Source: CAZALT01 sp964485515
GTDB taxonomy: Bacteria; Actinomycetota; Acidimicrobiia; Acidimicrobiales; Acidimicrobilacustridaceae
Length of the DNA stretch: 5,834 nucleotides
NCBI GenBank assembly: GCA_964485515.1
Contig: CAZALT010000200.1
Coordinates: forward strand, 1-5,834
Reading direction: 5' to 3'
This document shows positions 1 through 5,834 of the stretch, one piece after another (within the stretch, counting starts at the first letter, position 1; every line of letters begins with the position of its first letter). The position numbers and the translations under genes were made by a program. The notes under the pieces were generated by a model. The model did no database searches. It saw only the letters and a program-made list of their open reading frames with translations, and was not told where the DNA came from.

Positions 1-638
1 ACGAGGATGGGGAAGTCGTTGGCCGGGATGTCGCCGTTGAACTCCACGCCTTCGAGCGTGAGGCCTTCGGTCTCGAACATGCCGGGCATCACCAGGCTGG
101 CGTTGATGCCGAGGGGAGCCAGCTCGAGGCGCAGCGACTCGAACGCGGCCTGGAGCCCTCGCTTGGACGCCGAGTAGATCCCGGTACCGGGCATCGACAA
201 GATGCCCGCGCAGGACCCGATGAGCACGACGTCTCGGCGACCGGTCTCCGCGAACTGGCCCATGGCGAACTGGGCGGTGGCGAGCGGCGCCACCAGGTTC
301 AGCTCGAACATGGCGCTCCAGCGGTCGGGTGCGCCGGTGGCGAGCGTGCCCACCATCGACCGGCCGGCAACGGCGACCACGCCGTCGAGACCGCCGATCT
401 GACGCGCCGCGTCGCCGACCGCGGCCTCCAAGGCGTCGTTGTCGGTCACGTCGCACACGATGGGCACCGCGAGGTCGCCGAGCTCGGCGTGGAGCTCGTC
501 GAGGCGCTCCTTGCGCCGGGCGACCATGGCGACCGCACCGCCCTTGGCCACGATCGCCCGGCACACCTCGGCGCCGATGCCGCTCGATGCGCCGGTGACC
601 AGCACCCGTCGACCGCTCAGGTTCCCGCTCATCTCCAC
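1..638 (-). CDS. SDR family NAD(P)-dependent oxidoreductase, 3' end cut by window edge
   Basis: Classical short-chain dehydrogenase/reductase, a cytosolic Rossmann-fold enzyme that interconverts an alcohol and a ketone. Counting from the GTG start, the cofactor loop TGASSGIG is at residues 15-22. The pair Arg41-Arg42 after the second beta strand suggests NADPH preference. The catalytic set is Asn114, Ser142, Tyr155 and Lys159 (YSASK). The usual NNAG motif is degenerate (AVAG, ending at residue 92). The frame stays open to base 1; about 212 residues are present, and classical SDRs run to 240-280, so the C-terminal substrate lid is missing. The GTG at 638-636 is preferred because GAAGGA (650-645) lies 6 nt upstream. 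The in-frame ATG at 632-630 is the alternative, but that site is then 12 nt away. The gene follows SDR-2 on the same strand after 90 bp and may be co-transcribed with it. Family is certain; substrate is unknown. Confidence 0.92.
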   Translation of the reverse strand, partial: MEMSGNLSGRRVLVTGASSGIGAEVCRAIVAKGGAVAMVARRKERLDELHAELGDLAVPIVCDVTDNDALEAAVGDAARQIGGLDGVVAVAGRSMVGTLATGAPDRWSAMFELNLVAPLATAQFAMGQFAETGRRDVVLIGSCAGILSMPGTGIYSASKRGLQAAFESLRLELAPLGINASLVMPGMFETEGLTLEGVEFNGDIPANDFPIL

Positions 639-728
639 ATCACGTCCTTCTCGTCGGGCCGCTGACCTGCGGCGGGTCTTGCTGGTTGGGTCGGTTTGGC
701 CGGCTTCGCCTGTGGAGCGCTCGTCGCC
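639..728 (-). other. 90-bp spacer between the two leftward SDR genes
   Basis: This non-coding gap follows the SDR-2 stop (TGA, 731-729). Apart from the SDR-1 ribosome binding site it holds only an 8-bp palindrome GAGCGCTC (715-722) and a weak GGC-ttc-GCC stem near 702-710. I see neither a convincing terminator nor a -10/-35 promoter. This is compatible with read-through from SDR-2 into SDR-1, but does not prove it. Confidence 0.4.
645..650 (-). promoter_or_regulatory. Ribosome binding site deciding the SDR-1 start
   Basis: On the minus strand GAAGGA sits 6 nt before an in-frame GTG (638-636) and 12 nt before the ATG (632-630). The spacing favours the GTG, which adds two residues (Met-Glu) to the protein. 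Confidence 0.5.
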
Positions 729-1640
729 TCACGGCGCCATGTTGGCCGCGTCGGTGAGCGCGGCACCGTCGACGTCGAGGATGTGCGAGAGGTTCTCGGC
801 GATGTCCTCGGGGGTGATCGGGTCCTTGGTCAGTCCCTCGGTGTGGATCACCGCGAGGCGGGCCGCGCTGCCCATGCCGACGCGGAGCACCTCGCCGTTG
901 AGCGTGCACGACTCATGGGCCAGGTAGAGGGCGGCGGGGGAGCACATGTCGGGGGGCATGGAGGCGTTGACGGCGTCGATGGTGCCCTCGTCCATGCCGA
1001 AGAGGCCGGCGAGGCGCTGCTTCTCCGAGTCCGACATGCGGGTGTGGGCCCGTGGTGCGACTGCGTTGACCCGGATGCCGGTGCCCGTCGCCTCGGTCGC
1101 CAGGTTGCGGGTGAGCCCGAAGACCGCGCCCTTGGCCGCGCCGTAGCTGGTCAGCTCGGGGATGCCGCCGAGCATCGCCTCCGAGGTCGTGTTGACGATC
1201 CGGCCGTAGCCCGTGGTGAGGAAGTGCTTCCACGCCGCGTGGGCGACGAACAGCGTGCCGAAGAAGTGCACGTCCATCATGCGACGGAACCGGGCCGAGG
1301 TGAGGTCCTCGAACCGGGCCGGATCGTTGATCCCCGCGTTGTTCACCACGGCGTCGAGTCGGCCGTAGGTGTCGACCGCCGTGGCGACGATGGACGTCGC
1401 GGCGTCCTCGTCGGAGACGTCGGCGAAGCACGCCGCTGCCTCGCCGCCCGCGGCGCGGATCTCCGCGGCGACGGCCTCGGCCGGGCCGCTCGACGAGCCC
1501 GCGCCGTCCACGGCCACGCCGTAGTCGGCGACGACGACCCGGGCGCCCCGCTCGCCGAACAGCAGCGCGTGGGACCGTCCGATGCCGTTGCCGGCCCCGG
1601 TGACCACGACGACCCGATCGTCGAAGCGCAGCTCGTCCAT
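729..1640 (-). CDS. SDR dehydrogenase resembling the 3-hydroxyacyl-CoA dehydrogenase domain of multifunctional enzyme 2 (HSD17B4)
   Basis: A 303-residue cytosolic short-chain dehydrogenase. TGAGNGIG is at residues 14-21. Asp39 at the end of the second strand predicts NAD(H). NNAG is at 100-103, and the catalytic residues are Ser153, Tyr166 and Lys170 (YGAAK). His125 (DVHFFG) occupies the position that is Asn in most SDRs; the MFE-2/HSD17B4 dehydrogenase domain also has VH there. A Gly/Ser-rich insert follows Asp39 (about 41-52), and a tail after residue 255 contains ITPEDIAEN; both also match that family. The protein ends without the hydratase and SCP2 domains of eukaryotic MFE-2, so it is a stand-alone dehydrogenase. 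The expected role is oxidation of a 3-hydroxyacyl-CoA or hydroxysteroid, as in beta-oxidation of side chains (inference). The ATG at 1640 has a purine-rich site GAGGGGG (1652-1646) 5 nt upstream. It is divergent from P450-1. Confidence 0.93.
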   Translation of the reverse strand: MDELRFDDRVVVVTGAGNGIGRSHALLFGERGARVVVADYGVAVDGAGSSSGPAEAVAAEIRAAGGEAAACFADVSDEDAATSIVATAVDTYGRLDAVVNNAGINDPARFEDLTSARFRRMMDVHFFGTLFVAHAAWKHFLTTGYGRIVNTTSEAMLGGIPELTSYGAAKGAVFGLTRNLATEATGTGIRVNAVAPRAHTRMSDSEKQRLAGLFGMDEGTIDAVNASMPPDMCSPAALYLAHESCTLNGEVLRVGMGSAARLAVIHTEGLTKDPITPEDIAENLSHILDVDGAALTDAANMAP

Positions 1641-1766
1641 CCCGTCCCCCTCAGATCCCGTCGTCCAATGTGGAACGACTATTTGGTTCGTGACCCTATA
1701 GTGTGGAGTGAGGCGACGCCACTGAGGTATCGGGCCAGCCCAGGGAACCACGACCGGACGGTGACG
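1641..1766. promoter_or_regulatory. Divergent intergenic region between SDR-2 and P450-1, likely bidirectional promoter
   Basis: Both flanking genes start here and point outward, so promoters for both are expected within these 126 bp. The stretch 1665-1705 is clearly more AT-rich than its surroundings. On the plus strand TATAGT (1697-1702) is a plausible -10 hexamer, giving a leader of roughly 58 nt, but no good -35 lies 17-18 bp upstream. On the minus strand AATAGT (1683-1678) and TATAGG (1700-1695) are weak -10 candidates. A 4-bp inverted repeat GAAC-N9-GTTC (1673-1689) just upstream of TATAGT could be part of an operator. All assignments other than the divergent layout are tentative. Confidence 0.5.
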
Positions 1767-2975
1767 ATGACGAACGCGAGCGAGACGGTCTACTACGACC
1801 CGGTCGATGCGGAGATAGACGACGATCCCTATCCGGTGTGGAAGCGCCTGCGGGACGCGGCACCGCTCTACCGCAACGAGGAGCACGACTTCTACGCGCT
1901 CAGCCGGTGGGAGGACGTCGAACCGGCACTCATCGACTGGGACACCTATCGATCGGGGAAGGGCACGACGTTCGAGATCATCAAGGCGCTCAAGGACGCC
2001 GACGTCGAGCTGCCGCCCGGCATCATCCTGTTCGAGGACCCGCCGATCCACGACCTGCACCGGGGCCTCCTGTCACGCGTGTTCACCCCGAAGCGCATGG
2101 CCGCCATCGAGCCGCTGGTCCGCGAGTTCTGCGCCACCGCGCTCGACCCCCTGGTCAGTGCCGATGAGCTCGACATCGTCGCCGACTTCGCCACGTTCGT
2201 GCCGATGCGCACCATCGGTTACCTCCTCGGCATCCCGGAGGAGGCCCAGGAGGCGATCCGCAAGGACACCGACGACCGCCTGGCGCTCGGCGACGACAAG
2301 CAGCCCGAGGTCGGCGACGAGGTGTTCCGGGCCAAGGACGACCTGATCGGCGACTACATCGACTGGCGGATCGAGCACCCGTCCGACGACCTCATGACCG
2401 ATCTGCTCAACGCCGAGATCGACGACGAGGAGGGGCGTCGTCGTCTCACCCGGACCGAGGTCGTCACCTACACCAGCATGATCGCCGGCGCGGGGAACGA
2501 GACGGCCACCCGCCTCATCGGCTTCACCGCGGACCTCCTCGCCCGTCACCCCGATCAGCGCCAAGCCGTGCGCGACGACCGGGAGCTGCTGGCGCCCGCC
2601 ATCGAGGAGGTGCTGCGCTACGAGGCTCCATCGCCGGTGCAGGCACGCCTGGTCGCCCACGACGTCGAGGTGCGCGGCACCGTGGTGCCGGCGGGATCGG
2701 TCATGTTGCTGATCAACGGGTCGGCCAACCGGGACGAACGCCACTTCCCGGACCCGGACCGCTTCGACGTCCGCCGCGCCGACGGCCCCCACCTGAGCTT
2801 CGGCTACGGGCTGCACTACTGCCTCGGCGCCGCGCTGGCCCGGCTCGAAGGGCGCGTCGCCCTCGACGAGATCCTCCGGCGCTGGCCCGAATGGGAGGTC
2901 GACCGGGAACGGGGCCACAAGGCGCACACCGCCAGCGTCCGGGGCTGGGAGAGCCTGCCGTTCCTCCCCACCTGA
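1767..2975 (+). CDS. Cytochrome P450 (P450-1), complete
   Basis: A complete 402-residue soluble bacterial P450 that inserts one oxygen atom from O2 into an organic substrate, using electrons from a ferredoxin or similar partner. The I-helix motif AGNET is at residues 242-246, with Glu245 and the proton-relay Thr246. The K-helix ExxR is Glu281-Arg284, the PERF-like segment is PDRFDV (about 330-335), and the heme loop is FGYGLHYCLG (345-354) with Cys352 as the iron ligand. There is no membrane anchor, and length matches the class I family. The ATG at 1767 is chosen because the protein then begins at the normal place for the family. Its ribosome site is weak (GGACGG, 1756-1761), and GTG 1761 two codons upstream is an alternative. 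The frame is open further upstream, but that part is antisense to SDR-2. ALDH follows after 112 bp on the same strand. The exact CYP family and substrate are not recognised. Confidence 0.95.
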   Translation: MTNASETVYYDPVDAEIDDDPYPVWKRLRDAAPLYRNEEHDFYALSRWEDVEPALIDWDTYRSGKGTTFEIIKALKDADVELPPGIILFEDPPIHDLHRGLLSRVFTPKRMAAIEPLVREFCATALDPLVSADELDIVADFATFVPMRTIGYLLGIPEEAQEAIRKDTDDRLALGDDKQPEVGDEVFRAKDDLIGDYIDWRIEHPSDDLMTDLLNAEIDDEEGRRRLTRTEVVTYTSMIAGAGNETATRLIGFTADLLARHPDQRQAVRDDRELLAPAIEEVLRYEAPSPVQARLVAHDVEVRGTVVPAGSVMLLINGSANRDERHFPDPDRFDVRRADGPHLSFGYGLHYCLGAALARLEGRVALDEILRRWPEWEVDRERGHKAHTASVRGWESLPFLPT

Positions 2976-3015
2976 CGCTTCCACCGATCTGTCCGCTGAC
3001 CTGACCCACAACCCC

Positions 3016-3068
3016 CCGACCGAACCCGACCGACAGAACCCGACCGACCGAACCCGACCGACCGAACC
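3016..3068. repeat. 14-bp tandem repeat, about 3.7 copies, in the P450-1/ALDH spacer
   Basis: The unit is CCGACCGACCGAAC. A shortened copy lacking four bases (3016-3025) is followed by a copy with one change (3026-3039, CAG for CCG) and two identical copies (3040-3053 and 3054-3067). The unit contains a smaller GACC periodicity. The period is not a multiple of three and no gene frame uses it, so it is non-coding. It ends 20 bp before the ALDH start codon and would lie in the ALDH leader if the two genes share a transcript. Copy number may vary between strains (inference). Confidence 0.85.
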
Positions 3069-3078
3069 TGCACGCTGT

Positions 3079-3083
3079 GAGGA
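3079..3083 (+). promoter_or_regulatory. Ribosome binding site of the aldehyde dehydrogenase
   Basis: GAGGA lies 4 nt before the ATG at 3088, within GTGAGGACCCG. The spacing is short but the match to the anti-Shine-Dalgarno is good, and it supports this start. Confidence 0.55.
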
Positions 3084-3087
3084 CCCG

Positions 3088-4575
3088 ATGGCCGATGCAC
3101 CCCGCTTCTCGAACCTGATCAACGGAGCCCTCGAGCCCCCGGCATCAGGTGCCTACCTCGACTCGTTCAACCCGGCGACGGGCGAGCTCGTCGCCCAGAT
3201 CCCGGCGAGCGACCGGGCCGATGCGGCACGGGCGGTCGAGGCCGCGGCTGCCGCGTTCCCCACCTGGTCGGCCCTGGCGCCCAAGACCCGAGCGAGCTAC
3301 GTGGCCAAGGCGGCCACGATCTTCGAGGAGCACGGCGCCGAGCTCGGTCGCCTCGAGTCACTCGACAACGGCACCCTGCTCGGCATCAGCGAGGTCATGA
3401 ACGGCCTGGCCATGGTCGAGGTGTTCGAGAACGCCGCCCACGACGCGGTCTTCACCATGGCGGGCCAGAGCGCGGTGCTCGATGCCGTCACGTTCGGCGT
3501 CACTCGCCGCGAGCCCTACGGCGTCGTCGCGGTGATCGTGCCCTACAACATGCCCATCGCCATGTTCGGCGTGAAGGTGGCTCGCGCCGTCGCGGCGGGC
3601 AACACGGTGGTGGCCAAGCCGCCCGAGCAGGCCGGCGCGGGGATCCTGCGCCTGGCCGAGCTCTTGGTCGATGCGTTCCCGCCCGGCGTGGTCAACGTGG
3701 TTTCGGGCCTGGGCGAGGTGGGCGACGCGTTCGTGCGTCACGAGGCGGTGCGCAAGGTGACGATGACCGGATCGTCGGGTACGGCCAAGCTCATCCAGAA
3801 GGCGGCAGCCGACACCCTCACGCCGAGCATCTTCGAGCTGGGTGGCAAGTCGCCCAACATCGTGTTCGCCGACGCCGACCTCGAGCAGGCCGCCTTCGGT
3901 GCGACGATCCCCTCGGTGTACACGTTCAACGCGGGCCAGGCGTGCGTCGCCGGCTCACGGATCCTCGTCCAGCGTCCCGTGCTCGACGAGATGCTGACCC
4001 GGATCCGCGACATCGCCGAGTCGATCACCATCGGGGACCCGCTCGATCCGGCCACGCAGATGGGACCGCTCATCTCACGGCAGCAGTACGACAAGGTCGT
4101 CGACTACCTCGAGATGGGCACCAAGGAGGCCGACCTGGTGTTCGGTGGTCGTCACGGCGCCGAGGTCGTACCGCACCTCCCCGATGGGCACTGGGTCGAG
4201 CCCACGCTGTTCATCACCGAGGACAACTCGCTGCGCATCTGCCAGGAGGAGGTGTTCGGGCCCGTCGCTGTCGTGATCCCCTTCGACACCGAGGAGGAGG
4301 CCGTCGCCATCGCCAACGACTCGCGCTACGGGCTGGCGTCGGGCGTGTGGACCCGCGATCTGGGGTGCGCCCAGCGCATGATCCGCGACATCCAGTCGGG
4401 CAACGTGTGGGTCAACAGCTACATGCAGATCCGCGACGAGCTCCCCTTCGCCGGCATCAAGGAGAGCGGCTACGGCCACGACGGGATCTTGGAGTTCACC
4501 TGGGAGAAGACCTCGGTGATCGCCGTCGCCCCGGTGGCGGGTCTCGTCGGAGGCGAGCCACCCTCGGGGGAGTGA
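3088..4575 (+). CDS. NAD(P)+-dependent aldehyde dehydrogenase
   Basis: A full-length 495-residue member of the aldehyde dehydrogenase superfamily, a cytosolic enzyme that oxidises an aldehyde to the carboxylic acid with NAD(P)+. The oxyanion-hole Asn154 is in VPYNMP, where many relatives have PWNFP. The cofactor-binding Lys177 is in KPPE, and the Rossmann loop TGSSGTAK covers 227-234. The general base Glu250 is in FELGGKSP, the catalytic Cys286 in GQACVAGSR, and the ribose-binding Glu388 in EEVFGPV. The C-terminal bridging region with LPFAGIKESGYG (452-463) is intact, so the enzyme should be active. Its place behind P450-1 suggests it removes an aldehyde made by a P450 or by an alcohol dehydrogenase in the same pathway (inference). 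Substrate class cannot be read from sequence. It is convergent with P450-2 and ends 93 bp from it. Confidence 0.95.
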   Translation: MADAPRFSNLINGALEPPASGAYLDSFNPATGELVAQIPASDRADAARAVEAAAAAFPTWSALAPKTRASYVAKAATIFEEHGAELGRLESLDNGTLLGISEVMNGLAMVEVFENAAHDAVFTMAGQSAVLDAVTFGVTRREPYGVVAVIVPYNMPIAMFGVKVARAVAAGNTVVAKPPEQAGAGILRLAELLVDAFPPGVVNVVSGLGEVGDAFVRHEAVRKVTMTGSSGTAKLIQKAAADTLTPSIFELGGKSPNIVFADADLEQAAFGATIPSVYTFNAGQACVAGSRILVQRPVLDEMLTRIRDIAESITIGDPLDPATQMGPLISRQQYDKVVDYLEMGTKEADLVFGGRHGAEVVPHLPDGHWVEPTLFITEDNSLRICQEEVFGPVAVVIPFDTEEEAVAIANDSRYGLASGVWTRDLGCAQRMIRDIQSGNVWVNSYMQIRDELPFAGIKESGYGHDGILEFTWEKTSVIAVAPVAGLVGGEPPSGE

Positions 4576-4609
4576 CTCGTCCCGCGATCACGGTCGTTCT
4601 TCGCTTCTG

Positions 4610-4646
4610 GCGTTGATCTTGTGCGGTAGCCGAACGAGATCAACGC
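4610..4646. terminator. Strong hairpin between convergent genes, probable bidirectional terminator
   Basis: Perfect 10-bp arms GCGTTGATCT (4610-4619) and AGATCAACGC (4637-4646) enclose 17 nt. The stem continues inward with a G-U wobble, G-C and A-U pairs, one G-A mismatch and three more G-C pairs around a TAG loop (4627-4629), so nearly all 37 nt can pair. It lies 34 bp past the ALDH stop and 22 bp past the P450-2 stop on the other strand. No T-run follows on either strand, so it is not a canonical intrinsic terminator; U-less hairpins at gene ends are frequent in actinobacteria. The hairpin is seen directly; terminator function is inferred from position. Confidence 0.75.
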
Positions 4647-4668
4647 AATTCGGGACGTTCGGCGGTCG

Positions 4669-5834
4669 TCAGCCGTCGACGAGTCGTACCGGGAGCTTCA
4701 GGAGGGACACCCCGACGTTGTGGACCGGGCCCATGCCGACCCACTCCGCGTCGCCGGCGAGCTCGACCCGGTCGAAGCGGCGGGACAGCGACCCGAGCAT
4801 GACCTGGATCTCCTTCTTGGCCAGGTTGGCCCCGAGGCAGTAGTGGGGGCCCCCACCGCCGAAGGCCACGTGCGGGTTCGGGGTGCGGGTCACGTCGAAG
4901 CGGAAGGGGTCGGCGAACACGTCCTCGTCGCGGTTGGCCGACGGGTACCAGATGACGACCCGGTCGCCCTCCTTCACGGAGGCGCCACCCAGCTCGACGT
5001 CGCGCGTGGCGGTCCGGGTGAACATGAGCACGGGCGACGACCAGCGCAGCACCTCGTCGGCGCCGGGGACCACCAGCTCAGGCTCGCGGCGCAGGGAGCG
5101 GAACTGCTCGGGCCGTTCGGCCAGGGCCTGGACCCCCTGGCTGAGCGCGTTGCGGGTCGTCTCGCTGCCGGCGACCGACAGGATCATGAAGAAGGCGTCG
5201 AGCTGGTGACCGGTGAGGCGGGTGGCGTTGCCGTCGTCGTCGAGCACCTCGGCCTGGGTGAGCTGGGTCCAGATGTCGTCGGTCGGGTTCTTGCGCTTCT
5301 CCTCCGACAGCTCCTGCGCGTAGGTGAACAGCGCCAGCTGGGTGGTCATGCTCACCTCCTCGTCGAGGTCCGAGTCCGGGTCGAAGGAGCGGAGCAGGAT
5401 GTCGGTCTGCTCGAAGATCCAGGGGCGGTCGGCATCGGGGATGCCCACGATGTCGGCGATGACGTGCATGGGCAGCTCGTGGGCGATCTCGGAGACCACG
5501 TCGACCACGTCGTCGCCGCGGGCCACGACGTCGTCGAGGATGAGCTCGGCTCGCCGCTCGATGTCGGCCTCCAGGCGGGCCACCTGGCGCGGGGTGAACC
5601 CGGCGCTGAGCAGGCGACGGATGCGGGTGTGCTCGGGTGGGTCGAACGCCACGATCATCTCGGCGTCGCGGTACATCGGTTGCGGGGCGATGCCGGGGCC
5701 GTCGACGGCGGTGAACGTCTCCCAGTCGCGGTTGGCCTGCTGGGCCTCGTGGTGGCGAACGACGGACCAGAACCCGAAGGGCCCGTCGCTTCCCGGCACG
5801 GGTACCGCGGGGTGGCGCACCACCGGTCCGATGG
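4669..5834 (-). CDS. Cytochrome P450 (P450-2), CYP124/125/142-like, 5' end cut by window edge
   Basis: Soluble bacterial P450 monooxygenase. Counting from an in-frame GTG at 5823, 384 residues are visible. DPPEHTRIRR is at 61-70. The I helix has VAGSETTR (217-224) with Glu221 and Thr222. ExxR is Glu257-Arg260, and the heme loop is FGGGGPHYCLG (321-331) with Cys329 as the iron ligand. The heme loop with its early Phe, the SANRDEDVF and NPHVAFGG segments, and GANLA after the Cys resemble CYP125 and the related CYP124/142. Those enzymes hydroxylate terminal methyl groups of sterol side chains and branched lipids. The frame stays open through the right edge. GFWSV (16-20 from the GTG) normally lies some tens of residues further into these proteins, so the GTG is probably internal and the true start is outside the window. 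Substrate is inferred only by resemblance. It is convergent with ALDH. Confidence 0.93.
   Translation of the reverse strand, partial: IGPVVRHPAVPVPGSDGPFGFWSVVRHHEAQQANRDWETFTAVDGPGIAPQPMYRDAEMIVAFDPPEHTRIRRLLSAGFTPRQVARLEADIERRAELILDDVVARGDDVVDVVSEIAHELPMHVIADIVGIPDADRPWIFEQTDILLRSFDPDSDLDEEVSMTTQLALFTYAQELSEEKRKNPTDDIWTQLTQAEVLDDDGNATRLTGHQLDAFFMILSVAGSETTRNALSQGVQALAERPEQFRSLRREPELVVPGADEVLRWSSPVLMFTRTATRDVELGGASVKEGDRVVIWYPSANRDEDVFADPFRFDVTRTPNPHVAFGGGGPHYCLGANLAKKEIQVMLGSLSRRFDRVELAGDAEWVGMGPVHNVGVSLLKLPVRLVDG

Noticed and set aside
659..669. 11-mer CCGCTGACCTG also found at 2993-3003, both times just downstream of an enzyme gene region
   Set aside because: One shared 11-mer is expected by chance in a GC-rich window of this size, and the flanks do not match.
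675..701. Minus-strand AACCGACCCAACC resembling the 14-bp repeat unit
   Set aside because: Only partly similar, single copy, with no periodicity; likely compositional.
696..1766. Plus-strand open frame running into P450-1 from upstream (357 extra codons)
   Set aside because: It is antisense to SDR-2, rich in Arg/Gly/Val with no recognisable domain, and P450 homology begins only near 1767. This is a typical high-GC shadow frame.
1641..2060. Minus-strand upstream extension of SDR-2 (140 extra codons)
   Set aside because: It would run across the divergent promoter region and antisense to the P450-1 N-terminus. SDR homology starts at the ATG at 1640, which has its own ribosome site.
2073..3122. 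349-codon minus-strand open frame antisense to P450-1
   Set aside because: It shows no domain or motif, and part of it is just the translated tandem repeat. P450-1 is unambiguous on the other strand.
3942..4616. 224-codon plus-strand frame inside the aldehyde dehydrogenase
   Set aside because: An Arg/His/Pro-rich shadow in a second frame of ALDH, with no independent start signal or domain.

Overview
The window is GC-rich, densely coded, and uses GTG as well as ATG starts. Together with two soluble bacterial-type cytochromes P450 this points to an actinobacterium (actinomycete or acidimicrobial type). That placement is inferred from base composition and gene style, not from a marker gene.

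Layout: a leftward pair of short-chain dehydrogenases comes first. SDR-1 (1-638) is cut by the left edge, and SDR-2 (729-1640) lies upstream of it. A 126-bp divergent intergenic region (1641-1766) follows. A rightward pair comes next: cytochrome P450-1 (1767-2975) and an aldehyde dehydrogenase (3088-4575), separated by a 112-bp spacer holding a 14-bp tandem repeat. A 93-bp convergent gap (4576-4668) carries a strong 37-nt hairpin, the likely shared terminator. The last gene is a leftward second P450 (4669-5834), cut by the right edge at its 5' end.

The genes fit a small catabolic or tailoring cluster for a hydrophobic substrate. P450s hydroxylate an unactivated carbon, dehydrogenases oxidise alcohols or 3-hydroxyacyl-CoAs, and the aldehyde dehydrogenase makes an acid. 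SDR-2 resembles the dehydrogenase domain of peroxisomal multifunctional enzyme 2 (HSD17B4). P450-2 resembles the CYP124/125/142 sterol and isoprenoid omega-hydroxylase group. A sterol, isoprenoid or branched-chain substrate is therefore a reasonable guess, but nothing in the window fixes it. No ferredoxin, ferredoxin reductase, acyl-CoA ligase or regulator gene is present, so redox partners and control must be encoded elsewhere.

I found no RNA genes, CRISPR arrays, insertion sequences or integrase-type features, and no clearly novel system. The most noteworthy non-coding items are the 14-bp tandem repeat and the convergent hairpin.
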